This document shows positions 26,777-37,502 of a stretch of DNA of 64,000 nt, piece after piece. The notes beneath the pieces were generated by a model, which did no database searches, had not been told where the DNA came from, and saw nothing but the letters and a program-made list of their open reading frames with translations. This DNA is from Amycolatopsis benzoatilytica AK 16/65. GTDB lineage: Bacteria > Actinomycetota > Actinomycetes > Mycobacteriales > Pseudonocardiaceae. Positions within the stretch are counted from its first letter, which is position 1, and every line of letters starts with the position of its first letter. The stretch is taken from assembly GCF_000383915.1 (NCBI RefSeq), contig NZ_KB912942.1, forward strand, positions 4,493,039 to 4,557,038, read 5' to 3'. The position numbers and the translations under genes are program-made.

Positions 26777-27391
26777 ATGCCGGGTATGACCAAGCTGACG
26801 CACCGGCTCGCCGGGTCTCTCGAAACCCTGGCGCAGGCCCTCCGCCGGTACGGCCGCGACGACGGCAAGGTGCTGGTCCTCGGCGGGGTCCGCTCGGGGA
26901 AGTCCCGGCACGCCGAGCGGCTCGTCGCGCACCACCCCCACCTCGTGTACGTCGCACCGGGGCTGCCTCCGTCGGCGGAGGACCCGGAGTGGGCCGCACG
27001 CGTCGAGGCGCACCGGGCCCGCCGTCCGCACCACTGGACGACGATCGAGACCACCGACCTGGCGACCGTGCTCCGCACCGCGACGAGCCCGCTGCTGATC
27101 GACTGCCTCGGCACCTGGCTCTCCCGCGTGCTCGACGAAGTCGGCGCGTGGTCGGGCAAATCGGGCTGGGAGCGCAGACTGGACGACCGGCTCGAAGACT
27201 TCCTGGCCGCGTGGAGCCAGGCGCGGGTGCCGGTCGTCGCGGTCAGCAACGAGGTCGGCAGCGGTGTGGTGCCCGCAACGGTGTCCGGACGGCTGTTCCG
27301 TGATGTGCTGGGCGCACTGAACAACCGGGTGTCCGCCGACTGCGACCGGGTAGCGCTGATCGTCGCCGGGCGGGCGCTCGACCTGCCGTAA
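26777..27391 (+). CDS. cobU: Adenosylcobinamide kinase / phosphate guanylyltransferase
   Basis: 204 residues. Phosphorylates adenosylcobinamide and then transfers GMP to it, making adenosylcobinamide-GDP for CobS. The P-loop LGGVRSGKSRHAERL and the histidine region RARRPHHWTTIET, where the guanylyl-accepting His is expected, are present, followed by LLIDCLGTWLSRVL and VVAVSNEVGSGVVP. I prefer ATG 26777, which has GAGGG five bases upstream, over ATG 26786. The 20-residue N-terminal extension before the P-loop strand is longer than in Salmonella CobU. First gene of cobU-cobT-cobS. Confidence 0.95.
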   Translation: MPGMTKLTHRLAGSLETLAQALRRYGRDDGKVLVLGGVRSGKSRHAERLVAHHPHLVYVAPGLPPSAEDPEWAARVEAHRARRPHHWTTIETTDLATVLRTATSPLLIDCLGTWLSRVLDEVGAWSGKSGWERRLDDRLEDFLAAWSQARVPVVAVSNEVGSGVVPATVSGRLFRDVLGALNNRVSADCDRVALIVAGRALDLP

Positions 27392-27401
27392 GGAGCTCGC
27401 T

Positions 27402-28415
27402 GTGCCGCGTTTCGCCGTCCCCGCGCCCGATGCCACCGCCCGCGCCACCGCACTGGCGCGGCTCGACGGCCTGGTCAAACCGGTCGGCTCGCTCGGCAGG
27501 CTGGAGGAACTCGCCGCGTGGCTGAGCGCCGCGCACGGCCTCGTCCCGCCGCGCCCGCTGGACGACGTCCGCGTGGTCGTTTTCGCCGGCGACCACGGGG
27601 TCTCGGCCCAGTCGGCCTACCCACGCGAGGTCACCGCGGCGATGGTGCGAGTGTTCCTGGCCGGCCGCAGCGGGGTGACCGTGCTGGCCGCGCAGGTCGG
27701 CGCGACCGTGCGGGTGGCCGACATCGCGGTCGACTGGGACGGTGCCGACGTCCCGGCAGAGGTGACCGCGCACAAGATCCGCCGCGGTTCGGGGGCCATC
27801 GACGTCGAGGACGCGCTGGCGCCCGGCGAGGCGTTGGCGGCTTTCGAGGCAGGACGCGAGATCGCGGCCTCGGAAGCGGCGGCGGACCTGCTCATTCCTG
27901 GTGACATGGGCATCGGGAACACCACGGTCTGCGCCGCGGTGGTGGCTTCGGCGCTCGGTCTGCCCGCCGCCGAGGTGGTCGGGACCGGGACCGGCGTTTC
28001 CGGCGAGGCGCTGGAGCGCAAGACCGCGGTCGTCGCGGCGGCCCTGGCGCGCCGGCCGGTGGACGACCCGTTCGACCGGCTGACCGCGCTGGGCAGCGCC
28101 TGCCTCGCAGCCACCGCCGGGTTCCTGGTGGAGGCGGCGGTCCGCGGAATCCCGGTGCTGCTGGACGGGATCTTCTCGGCGACCGCGGCGCTGATCGCGC
28201 GGGACATCGCGCCCGGGGCGGAGCAGTGGTGGCTGGCCGGGCACAAGTCGACCGAGCCCGCGCAAGCGTTTGCGCTCAAGGCGCTCGGGCTGACGCCGAT
28301 CCTCGACCTGGGGTTGCGGCTCGGCGAGGGCAGCGGGGCGGTCCAGGCAGTCCCGACGCTGCGCGCGGCGCGGGCGATCATCGCGGACATGGGCTTGCTC
28401 GCGGACCTCGGGTGA
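27402..28415 (+). CDS. cobT: Nicotinate-nucleotide:dimethylbenzimidazole phosphoribosyltransferase
   Basis: 337 residues. Activates the lower ligand by forming alpha-ribazole phosphate from nicotinate mononucleotide and dimethylbenzimidazole. Family landmarks are KPVGSLGRLEELA, VVFAGDHGVSAQ, IPGDMGIGNTTVCAA and the C-terminal LRLGEGSGAVQAVP with the catalytic Glu. The GTG start has AAGGAGCTC eight bases upstream, 11 bases after the cobU stop. The dimethylbenzimidazole can come from BluB, also encoded here. Confidence 0.96.
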   Translation: MPRFAVPAPDATARATALARLDGLVKPVGSLGRLEELAAWLSAAHGLVPPRPLDDVRVVVFAGDHGVSAQSAYPREVTAAMVRVFLAGRSGVTVLAAQVGATVRVADIAVDWDGADVPAEVTAHKIRRGSGAIDVEDALAPGEALAAFEAGREIAASEAAADLLIPGDMGIGNTTVCAAVVASALGLPAAEVVGTGTGVSGEALERKTAVVAAALARRPVDDPFDRLTALGSACLAATAGFLVEAAVRGIPVLLDGIFSATAALIARDIAPGAEQWWLAGHKSTEPAQAFALKALGLTPILDLGLRLGEGSGAVQAVPTLRAARAIIADMGLLADLG

Positions 28416-28434
28416 TCTCCCCAGTCGCGCTTCG

Positions 28435-28519
28435 GTCCGTGAAGGGCCCCTTGAGGGACTTGGATTCCCGCAAGGGGCCCCTCACGGACATGGATTCCCG
28501 CAAGGGGCCCTTCGCGGAC
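28435..28519. repeat. Dispersed palindromic repeat, copy D plus an extra half
   Basis: A full copy at 28435-28489 (GTCCGTGAAGGGCCCCTTG ... CAAGGGGCCCCTCACGGAC) is followed at once by a second right half at 28490-28519 (ATGGATTCCCGCAAGGGGCC, then CTTCGCGGAC). The additional half could pair with the same left arm. It lies in the cobT-cobS gap, ending 14 bases before the cobS start, so it sits within the operon transcript. Confidence 0.93.
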
Positions 28520-28533
28520 GGCCGGGGTCGGGC

Positions 28534-29289
28534 GTGAGCCGGCTGAGCGACGGCGTCCGGCTCGCCGTCGGCACTCTGACCACCGTGCCGGTCCCGGCGC
28601 CTCGCCGGATCGACCGGCACGTCGCCGGCGTCGCCATGACGCTCGGTCCGCTGGCCGCGCTCCCCCTCGCCGCGACCGCCGGGCTGATCGTCGCCGGCGG
28701 AGTCGCATGCGGTCTTCCAGCGCTGGCCACCGCGGCGCTCGCGCTCGGGGCAGTCGCCTGGGGAAGCCGCGGCCTGCACCTCGACGGGCTTGCCGACACC
28801 GCCGACGGTCTCGGCGCGTCCTACGACCGCGCGAAGGCCCTCGACGTGATGCGCCGCGGCGATTCCGGGCCTACCGGCGTCGCCACGCTGGTCTTCGTGC
28901 TACTGATCCAGGTCGGCGCGCTAGCCGGGGCGATCGCTGACGGGCACGGGATCGTCTCCGTGGTTCTGGCGGTCCTCTGCGGACGATGCGTGCTGTCGCT
29001 CTGCTGTGCGCGAGGGGTGCCCTCCGCCCGGCCGGTTGGGCTGGGCGCGACGGTCGCCGGATCGGTGCCGATCGCGGTGAGCGCGGCGGTGTTCGCGATA
29101 GCCGCGGCAGGTGCGGCGCTGGCACCCGGTTTGCCCTGGTGGCGCGGGCTGGCGGCGGTCGTGCTCGGCTACGCGGCAGCGGCGATGTTGCTCGGCCGGT
29201 GCGTGCAGCGCATCGGCGGGGTCACCGGCGACGTCCTCGGCGGGTGCGTGGAAGCGGCGGTCGCCGCCGCCCTGCTGGCGATCGCCTGA
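28534..29289 (+). CDS. cobS: Adenosylcobinamide-GDP ribazoletransferase (cobalamin synthase)
   Basis: 251 residues, about six membrane segments. Joins adenosylcobinamide-GDP and alpha-ribazole (phosphate), the last step of nucleotide loop assembly. The signature LHLDGLADTADGLGAS binds the metal and phosphate, RRGDSGPTGVATLV follows, and GGVTGDVLGGCVEAAVA near the C-terminus closes the family pattern. The start is GTG 28534. A 1.5-unit palindromic repeat separates it from cobT, which may lower its expression relative to cobUT. Confidence 0.95.
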   Translation: MSRLSDGVRLAVGTLTTVPVPAPRRIDRHVAGVAMTLGPLAALPLAATAGLIVAGGVACGLPALATAALALGAVAWGSRGLHLDGLADTADGLGASYDRAKALDVMRRGDSGPTGVATLVFVLLIQVGALAGAIADGHGIVSVVLAVLCGRCVLSLCCARGVPSARPVGLGATVAGSVPIAVSAAVFAIAAAGAALAPGLPWWRGLAAVVLGYAAAAMLLGRCVQRIGGVTGDVLGGCVEAAVAAALLAIA

Positions 29290-29400
29290 ACCGCAGGTCC
29301 ACGCCGCCGTCCTCGGTCAGTTTCCGCTGGCCCGGCGCGAGGAACGCCGGTTGGCCCGGAAGCTGTTTGCCTGCGTGCGGCCCGTGGTACCAAGGACCCG

Positions 29401-30588
29401 ATGTCATACCGTCCAGCACTCGACGCATCCCTGACCCGTCGCCGTCTGCTCCAGATCTCCGCCGCGACGGGCGCCTCCCTCCTCGGCGCCGCCGCCTGCA
29501 GCAGCTCGGCGTCCGACCAGCCCGCCCCGGAGGCGCCGCCACCGGACGGCGCACTCGGAGCGAACTTCAACGACGACGCGGAAATCCTGACCTGGGACGA
29601 TCTCGATCGCTCCCACGCGACCTGGGTGCGCGGCTTCACTGCCATGCCGAAACTGGACCGCGGACCGGCTACGGCGGACCCGACGGTCAAAAAGCTCCTG
29701 GCCGCGGCCGAACGGCGGCATCGCACTGTCCTCACCCTGAAGTTCCCCTACTTCCACCAGCCGCTCCCCCGGCCCGGCACGCCGGAGATGCAGGCCGATC
29801 TCGCGCGGGTCGACAAGATCCTCCCGGCCGTCCTGGACAAAGTCGACATCCTGACCATCGGCAACGAACCGTTCATCGAGAGCACGCGAGCCGACTGGAA
29901 CAACGGCGCCCTCAACGCCTTCTACGAGACGATCGCCGCGCATGTCCTGAAGTCGCCGGCCGGCAAGACCGTGCTGTACATGGGCGCGCTCAACAATCTC
30001 GACGATCCGAAGTGGACCGGCAAGGGCACCGAACGCTGGCTGCAGTACGTCCGCGAGACCTCCGGGATCGCGGGCACCGACCTGCATCCGCATGTCGGCG
30101 CGCAAGGCGAGGTGCAGGCATTCCTGGACTACACGCTGCCGCGCCTCGGCGCGAAGAAGTTCCTCGCCACCGAGTTCTCGCTGGTGCAGCTTTGGAAGAA
30201 GCATCTCTCCGACCCGGTGCCCGCCGCGTACGCGAGCAAGTACCGGGTGCCCGCGGACACCAAGGTCTGGCAGGTCATCCGGGATTCGCTGCATCAGCCG
30301 GTGCCGAAGCAGCAGTGGTACGACTTTCTCAGCGGCAGTCCGTGGTTCGAGGACAACAAGCACTTCCTGCGCGACCAGATGGCCCGGTTCCGCGGCACCG
30401 GCAAGCTCGCCGTCGCCTGCTACGGGATCGACCAGGGCACCAGTTCGCTCGCTGGCGGCAACTTCGGTCCGCAGACCCCGCCGTGGCTGCTGAACAGCGT
30501 GTTCGCCCGAGCCACCGTCCAGCGGAACCCGGACGGCACCGCCGCGCCGAACTACGCGTGGCTGGAGGACTTCACCGCGCTCCAGTGA
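29401..30588 (+). CDS. Tat-exported lipoprotein with glycoside-hydrolase (TIM-barrel) features
   Basis: 395 residues. The N-terminus has a twin-arginine motif (LTRRRLLQIS), a hydrophobic segment and the lipobox LLGAAAC with Cys33 as lipidation site, then a Pro-rich linker. The mature part looks like a clan GH-A type barrel: Asn-Glu in LTIGNEPFIE (E156, candidate acid/base) and a second Glu in FLATEFSLVQ (E258, candidate nucleophile), plus TDLHPHVG. I cannot name the GH family. It acts outside the membrane. It lies alone between cobS and cobC; its 3' end overlaps cobC by 17 bases. Confidence 0.8.
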   Translation: MSYRPALDASLTRRRLLQISAATGASLLGAAACSSSASDQPAPEAPPPDGALGANFNDDAEILTWDDLDRSHATWVRGFTAMPKLDRGPATADPTVKKLLAAAERRHRTVLTLKFPYFHQPLPRPGTPEMQADLARVDKILPAVLDKVDILTIGNEPFIESTRADWNNGALNAFYETIAAHVLKSPAGKTVLYMGALNNLDDPKWTGKGTERWLQYVRETSGIAGTDLHPHVGAQGEVQAFLDYTLPRLGAKKFLATEFSLVQLWKKHLSDPVPAAYASKYRVPADTKVWQVIRDSLHQPVPKQQWYDFLSGSPWFEDNKHFLRDQMARFRGTGKLAVACYGIDQGTSSLAGGNFGPQTPPWLLNSVFARATVQRNPDGTAAPNYAWLEDFTALQ

Positions 30589-31592
30589 CCCGGCGCAGCG
30601 CCGCCAAGAACGCGTCGGTCGTCGCGCGGTCCCGCACCGCCAGCCGCAGGTGGTCCGGGCCGAGCCCGGGGAACGTGTCGCCGCGCCGGACGGCGTAGCC
30701 CGCTTCCCGCAGACGGAGCCGGACGGACGCGCCGCCGGGTACCCGGATCAGCACGAACGGGCCGCGCGGGCTGGCCAGGGCCGGGATTCCCAGATCGGCC
30801 AGGCCGGATTCCAGGTAGTCCCGGTCGGCTTCCGCCTCGGCGGCCAGCTTTTCGGCTTCCTCCACAGCGGACGGACGACAGCACGCGACGGTCGCTACCG
30901 CGGCCAACGTGGACACCGACCACGGCGGTTGCACGGCGCGCAGCCGCGCGGTCAAGTCCGGCGGCCCCAGCAGGTACCCGGCGCGCAGGCCGGCCAGCCC
31001 CCAGGTCTTGGTCAGGCTCCGCAGCACCGCCACGCCCGGAATGCGTTCTCCGGCAAGGCTCTCCGCCTCTCCCGGGACCGCGTCCAGGAACGCTTCGTCC
31101 ACCACGAGCACCCGGCCGGGCCGGGCGAGCGCCCGTACCGCGGCGGCCGGATGCAGCACCGAGGTCGGGTTGGTCGGATTGCCGACGAAGACCAGATCCG
31201 CGCTGCCAGGCACCAGCGCGGGGTCGAGCCGGTAACCGTCCTCTTCGGACAACACGACTCGGTCGACGGGGCGCCCGGCGGCGAGCAGGGCAGCTTCCGG
31301 TTCGGTGAACTGCGGGTGCACGACGACCGGATGCCGCGCCGGAATCGCCGAGGCCAGCAGTGTGAACGCCTCCGCGGCACCGGCGGTGACCAGCACGTCT
31401 TCGAACGCTCGGCGGTGCCGCGCGGCGACTGCCTCGGCCGCCGCGGTGGGATCCGGATAGGACGCCAGGTTCTCCAGCGCGGCGGCGAGTTCCGTCCGCA
31501 GCCACGCCGGCGGGGCCGGGAGCCGGACATTCACCGCGAGGTCGACGAGACCGTCGCCGACCTCGCGGTCGCCGTGATGGTGCAGGTCGTAC

Positions 31593-31600
<8 letters not shown>
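30572..31600 (-). CDS. cobC: CobC: PLP-dependent threonine-phosphate decarboxylase-like enzyme
   Basis: 342 residues of the histidinol-phosphate aminotransferase fold. In cobalamin synthesis this type makes (R)-1-amino-2-propanol phosphate from L-threonine phosphate. Landmarks are the N-terminal HHHGD, ASYPDPTAA, FVGNPTNPTSVLH, VVDEAFLDA and the PLP lysine in LRSLTKTWGLAGLRAGYL. ATG 31600 overlaps the cobB stop by eight bases. Last gene of the chlID-cobO-cobB-cobC operon. A plain aminotransferase role cannot be fully excluded, but the operon strongly favours CobC. Confidence 0.92.
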
Positions 31601-32920
<1,320 letters not shown>

Positions 32921-32927
<7 letters not shown>

Positions 32928-33535
32928 TCGATCCCCCGCTGCCCCTTCTGCCCGGCGTCCATCGGGTGCTTCACCTTCGTCATTTCCGCGACCAGATCGG
33001 CGGCCTCGATCAGCTCCGGCGGCGCGTACCGGCCGGTGATCACCACGTGCTGATGCCCCGGCCGGGCGGCCAGCGCCGACACGACGTCGTCCACTTCCAG
33101 CCAGCCCCACTTGAGCAGGTAGCTGAATTCGTCCAGCACATAGAAATCATGCGCCTCGGCGGCCAGCCGGCGCTTGATCTCGGCCCAGCCTTCGCGCGCG
33201 TTCTCCGCGTGGTCCTCTTCGGACCCGGCTTTGCGCGACCAGCTCCAGCCCTCGCCCATCTTGTGCCATTCCACCGGACCGCCCTGCCCGGTGTCGTCGT
33301 GCAGCTTGCCCAGCGCCTTGAACGCGGCTTCCTCGCCGACCCGCCATTTCGCCGACTTGACGAACTGGAACACCCCGATCGACCAGCCCTGGTTCCACGC
33401 CCGCAACGCCATTCCGAACGCGGCGGTGGACTTCCCCTTCATCTCGCCGGTGTGCACGGCGAGCAGCGGACGGTTGCGGCGCTGCCGCGTGGTGAGCCCG
33501 TCCCGCGGCACCACGGCCGGTTTCCCCTGCGGCAT
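32921..33535 (-). CDS. cobO: Cob(I)yrinic acid a,c-diamide adenosyltransferase
   Basis: 204 residues, CobA/CobO type. Transfers the 5'-deoxyadenosyl group of ATP to reduced corrinoid. The P-loop HTGEMKGKSTAAFGMALRA is at about residues 28-46, followed by FQFVKSAKWRVGEE, the HKMGEGWSW motif, FYVLDEFSYLLKWGWL and the VVITGRYAPPELIE segment near the C-terminus. It overlaps the chlID stop by one base and cobB by seven, so it is translationally coupled on both sides. Confidence 0.96.
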
Positions 33536-35532
33536 CAGGCAGCCCTTCCCGTTCGTTCCCGCACCGCCGAAGCCAGCGACTCGGCGGCCACCTCGGACAG
33601 TGGCACGTGCTCGGCCCCCAAGTGCCGGGCCAGTTCCGCGGCGAGGCCGAGCCGCATCCGGCCGGTCTCGCAGTCCATCACGATCGTCGTCACACCGGCC
33701 AGCAACCCGGCGGCCGCCTGCGAGCGGGCGACGGCGTCGGCGCCGCTCGTCGCCCGGCCGTCGGTGACCAGTACCAGCAGCGGGCGCCTGCGCGGATCCC
33801 GGATCGCCTCGACCCGCAGCACCCGCGCGGCCTCCAGCAGTCCCTCGGCCAGCGGTGTGCGCCCGCCGGTCGGCAGACCCTCCAGCCGCGCCGCGGCCGC
33901 CTCGACGCTGATCGTCGGCGGCAGCGCCAATTCCGCCGCGCCGCCGCGAAAACTCACCAGTCCGACCTTGTCCCGCCGCTGATAAGCGTCCAGGAGCAGG
34001 GAAAGCACGGCGGTCTTCACTTCCCGCATCCGCGCTCGCGCGCCCATCGAGCCGGAGGCGTCCACGCAGAACAGCACCAGGTTGCCTTCCCTGCCTTCGC
34101 GCAACGCGAACCGCAGGTCCGGCGAACGAACCTCCAGCACAGGGCCGGAGCGTCCGCGAGACCGCTGATGCGGCGCGGCGGCCCGGATCGTCGCGACCAG
34201 ATGCGGGCGTCCGTCGCGAACGCTGGGCGGCTGCACGCCGATGGTCCGGCCGGTGTCGGTGAGGGCGCGTGACCGGCGGCCGCGTTCGCCCTCGCCGGTG
34301 CCTTTCACCCGGAACACCCGCGCGCGAAACGTGTCTCCCGCCGCGACGGTTTTCTGCGGCGCGGACCCCGGCTGCGCTCGCGGATCGCTGTCCTCCGAAG
34401 GCGGCGGGCCGGACGGGCCGCCGTCCGGTGCCGGACCGCCGTCGTCCGGACCGGGTCCGCCGTCGTCGGGACCGCTGTCATCGGGTCCGCCGTCGTCCGG
34501 CCCGTCGCCGTCCGGCGGCTGCGCGTCCCGCAGCGCCTGCTCCAGCTGTTCCTCGGAGATTCCCGGCGCGTCGAACGGGTTCCGCCGCCGCCGGTGCGGC
34601 AGCGCGAGCCGCGCGGCGACCCGGATGTCCTCGGTGCCGACCTCGTCCCGCCCGGCCCACGCCGCGTGCGCGACCGCCGTCCGCGCGGTCACGATGTCCG
34701 CGCGCATCCCGTCGACCTCGAACGACGCGCACACCTCGGCGATCTGCCGCAACGCGTCGTCCGGCAGCTTGACCGACGGCAGGAGCTGTTGCGCTGCCTC
34801 GATTTCCGCGGCCAGCGCCGCGTCCGCCGAGGCGTACCCGGCAGCGAACCCGTCCGGATCCGCCTCGTAGGCCAGCCGCCGCCGGACCACCTCGACCCGC
34901 TGCTGCGGGTCCCGGCTCGACGCGACCTCGACGGTCAGCCCGAACCGGTCGAGCAGCTGCGGCCGCAGCTCGCCTTCCTCCGGGTTCATCGTGCCGATCA
35001 GCACGAACCGCGCCGCGTGCGAAACCGAAACGCCCTCGCGCTCGACCGTCGCGCGGCCCATCGCCGCGGCGTCCAGCAAAGTGTCCACCAAGTGGTCGTG
35101 CAGCAGGTTGACTTCGTCCACGTACAGCAGACCGCGATGCGCCGCGGCGAGCAGTCCCGGCTGGTAGTCGGTGACGCCCTCGGCTAGTGCCTTCTCCAGG
35201 TTCAGCGAACCGACCACCCGGTCTTCGGCTGCGCCGACCGGCAGCTCCACCAGCCGCGCCGGCCGCCGGTGCGCGGGCGCGCCGGCCGCGTGCGGACCGT
35301 CCGGGCAGACCGGATCGGGCGCAGCCGGGTCGCAGGAAAACCGGCAGCCGTCCACCACGTCGACCCCCGGCAGCAGTCCGGCCAGCGCGCGCACCATGGT
35401 CGACTTCGCGGTGCCTTTCTCGCCCCGCACCAGCACTCCGCCGACCGCGGGCGAGATCGAGGACAGGACGAGCGCCAGCCGCAGGTCCGGCATCCCGACG
35501 ACAGCGGTGAACGGATAGGGCTTCAAGAGCAC
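33535..35532 (-). CDS. ChlI/ChlD-type fused chelatase AAA-VWA subunit
   Basis: 665 residues. An AAA+ ATPase with Walker A GEKGTAKST (37-45) and Walker B GLLYVDEVNLL is joined by an acidic Gly/Asp/Pro linker to a C-terminal von Willebrand A domain whose MIDAS motif is DASGSMGAR. In organisms lacking CobS/CobT chelatase subunits this fusion is believed to work with CobN to insert cobalt. A cysteine pair in CRFSCDPAAPDPVC is typical of the group. The GTG at 35532 sits too close to GAGGGA; TTG 35526, seven bases from that site, is the likelier true start. First gene of the minus-strand operon. Confidence 0.92.
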   Translation of the reverse strand: MLLKPYPFTAVVGMPDLRLALVLSSISPAVGGVLVRGEKGTAKSTMVRALAGLLPGVDVVDGCRFSCDPAAPDPVCPDGPHAAGAPAHRRPARLVELPVGAAEDRVVGSLNLEKALAEGVTDYQPGLLAAAHRGLLYVDEVNLLHDHLVDTLLDAAAMGRATVEREGVSVSHAARFVLIGTMNPEEGELRPQLLDRFGLTVEVASSRDPQQRVEVVRRRLAYEADPDGFAAGYASADAALAAEIEAAQQLLPSVKLPDDALRQIAEVCASFEVDGMRADIVTARTAVAHAAWAGRDEVGTEDIRVAARLALPHRRRRNPFDAPGISEEQLEQALRDAQPPDGDGPDDGGPDDSGPDDGGPGPDDGGPAPDGGPSGPPPSEDSDPRAQPGSAPQKTVAAGDTFRARVFRVKGTGEGERGRRSRALTDTGRTIGVQPPSVRDGRPHLVATIRAAAPHQRSRGRSGPVLEVRSPDLRFALREGREGNLVLFCVDASGSMGARARMREVKTAVLSLLLDAYQRRDKVGLVSFRGGAAELALPPTISVEAAAARLEGLPTGGRTPLAEGLLEAARVLRVEAIRDPRRRPLLVLVTDGRATSGADAVARSQAAAGLLAGVTTIVMDCETGRMRLGLAAELARHLGAEHVPLSEVAAESLASAVRERTGRAA

Positions 35533-35595
35533 TCCCTCGTGGTCGGCGTCCGGCCGATCATCGCACAGCGAAGCTCTCGCTTAGGGTGGGAAACC

Positions 35596-36744
35596 GTGCG
35601 CGAAGAATCACGCCTGACGGTGGTCGGGATCGGGGCCGACGGGTGGGCCGGGCTGTCCCCGGCAGCCCGCGCCGCCGTGCTGCGCGCCGACGTCGTTCTC
35701 GGTGCGGAACGGCAGCTCTCGACGCTGCCCGAGGGCGTCCGAACGCAGCGCTGGGCCAGCCCGCTGCTGCCCGGCCTGGACCGGATCCTCGCCGAGCAGA
35801 CCGGCCGCGTCTGCGTGCTCGCGAGCGGCGATCCGCTCCTTTCCGGCATCGCCACCACCTTGCGTGACCGGGGTCACGCCATCGAGGTCCTGCCCGCGGT
35901 TTCCTCCGCCACGCTGGCCCGTGCCCGGCTCGGCTGGTCCTTCGAGGAGACCGAGGTCGTCACCGTCGTCGGCCGCTCCGTCCACCGGGTCGCGCGCGTT
36001 CTGGCCCCCGGCCGGAAAGTCCTCGTCCTCGGCGGCGGGGCGGCCGAACTGCGCGAACTGCTCACCGCCCGCGGATACGGCGATTCCGCCCTTACCGCGC
36101 TGGAAAACCTCGGCGCGGACACCGAACGGATCGTCGACGGCTGGCGGCACGATCCCGGCCCGCTCACCGTTTTCGCCCTGCGCTGCCAAGGCCCCGGCCT
36201 CCCGCTCACCGGTCTGCCCGACGAAGCGTTCGAGCACGACGGCCAGCTCACCAAACGCGACCTCCGCGCGTCCGCGCTCGCCCGTCTCGCCCCGGCCCCC
36301 GGAGAACTCCTCTGGGACGTCGGCGCGGGCGCGGGCAGCGTCGGCATCGAATGGTGCCGGGCGCACCCGCTCAACCGCGCCATCGCGATCGAACGCGACC
36401 CGGCCCGCGCCGAACGCGTCCAGCGCAACGCGAACACCCTGGGCGTACCCGACTTGCGGGTGGTCACCGGCCCCGCACCGGACGCGCTGGCCGGGCTTCC
36501 CCGCCCGGACGCGGTGTTCGTCGGCGGCGGCCTGACCGTGCCCGGGGTGCTGGAGCGGTGCGTCGAAACCGGCGCCCGCGTGGTCGCGCACGGCGTGACC
36601 CTCGAATCCGAACAGCTTCTCGCCGCCGCCTACGCGAAGCACGGCGGGCAGCTGCAACGGATCTCGGTGGAACACGCGAAACCGCTCGGCGGGTTCACCG
36701 GCTGGACGCCGTCTCGCGCAGTCACGCAGTGGAGCTGGAAATGA
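35596..36744 (+). CDS. cobL: Precorrin-6Y C5,15-methyltransferase (decarboxylating)
   Basis: 382 residues, a fusion of CbiE-like and CbiT-like domains. Methylates C5 and C15 and decarboxylates the acetate side chain at C12. The N-terminal tetrapyrrole methylase half has TVVGIGADGWAGLSPAAR and CVLASGDPLLSGI; the C-terminal class I methyltransferase half has its SAM loop in LLWDVGAGAGSVGIEWCR. GTG 35596 was chosen because the tetrapyrrole methylase begins a few residues later. Divergent from chlID with 63 bases between. ATGA overlap to cobM. Confidence 0.95.
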   Translation: MREESRLTVVGIGADGWAGLSPAARAAVLRADVVLGAERQLSTLPEGVRTQRWASPLLPGLDRILAEQTGRVCVLASGDPLLSGIATTLRDRGHAIEVLPAVSSATLARARLGWSFEETEVVTVVGRSVHRVARVLAPGRKVLVLGGGAAELRELLTARGYGDSALTALENLGADTERIVDGWRHDPGPLTVFALRCQGPGLPLTGLPDEAFEHDGQLTKRDLRASALARLAPAPGELLWDVGAGAGSVGIEWCRAHPLNRAIAIERDPARAERVQRNANTLGVPDLRVVTGPAPDALAGLPRPDAVFVGGGLTVPGVLERCVETGARVVAHGVTLESEQLLAAAYAKHGGQLQRISVEHAKPLGGFTGWTPSRAVTQWSWK

Positions 36745-37502
36745 CCGTTTACTTCATCGGCGCCGGACCGGGTGCGGCCGACCTGATCACCGTGCGCGGC
36801 CGCGATCTGCTCGCGCGCTGCCCGGTGTGCCTGTACCCGGGCAGCATGACGCCGACCGATCTCCTCGCCTACTGCCCGCCGGACGCCGAACGCGTCGACA
36901 CCGCGAACCTGAGCCTCGACCAGATCACCGCGAAGCTGATCGACGCGCACCGGGCCGGGCTCGACGTCGCGCGGCTGTGCTCCGGCGATCCTTCGCTCTA
37001 CAGCGCGGTCGCCGAGCAGGTCCGGCGGCTCGAACCGGCCGGCGTTCCGTACGAGATGGTCCCGGGCGTCCCGGCGTTCGCCGCCTCCGCGGCGGTGCTC
37101 GGGCGCGAGCTGACCGTGCCCGGCATCGGACAGAGCCTGGTGATCACCCGCGCCCAAGCCCGGTCGACCGCGATGCCGGACACCGAGACACTGGCCAACT
37201 TCGCCCGCACCGGCGCCACGCTCGCGTTGCACTTGGCCATCAACCACATCGAGCGGGTCGCCGAAGAACTCGCCGGCCACTACGGCACCGACTGCCCGGC
37301 CGCGGTGGTCGCGCTGGCCAGCCAGCCCGGCGAGACCGTCGTCCGCGGCACGCTCGCGGACATCGCCGGACAGGCCCGTGCGGCCGGGATGACCCGCGCT
37401 GCCACGATTTTCGTCGGACGGGTGCTCGCCGCGGGCGGGTTTCCGGACAGTTTCCTCTATTCGAGCACCCGGGATCGGGCGAGCCAACCGGAGTCGTTGT
37501 GA
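36741..37502 (+). CDS. cobM: Precorrin-4 C11-methyltransferase
   Basis: 253 residues. Tetrapyrrole methylase fold: VYFIGAGPGAADLITVRGRD at the N-terminus, VCLYPGSMTP, the SAM-binding LCSGDPSLYSAVAEQ and VPGVPAFAASAAVLGRELT. Methylates C11 of precorrin-4. Four-base overlap with cobL upstream (ATGA) and with the Gfo/Idh gene downstream (GTGA), so all three are in one translationally coupled unit. Confidence 0.96.
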   Translation: MTVYFIGAGPGAADLITVRGRDLLARCPVCLYPGSMTPTDLLAYCPPDAERVDTANLSLDQITAKLIDAHRAGLDVARLCSGDPSLYSAVAEQVRRLEPAGVPYEMVPGVPAFAASAAVLGRELTVPGIGQSLVITRAQARSTAMPDTETLANFARTGATLALHLAINHIERVAEELAGHYGTDCPAAVVALASQPGETVVRGTLADIAGQARAAGMTRAATIFVGRVLAAGGFPDSFLYSSTRDRASQPESL

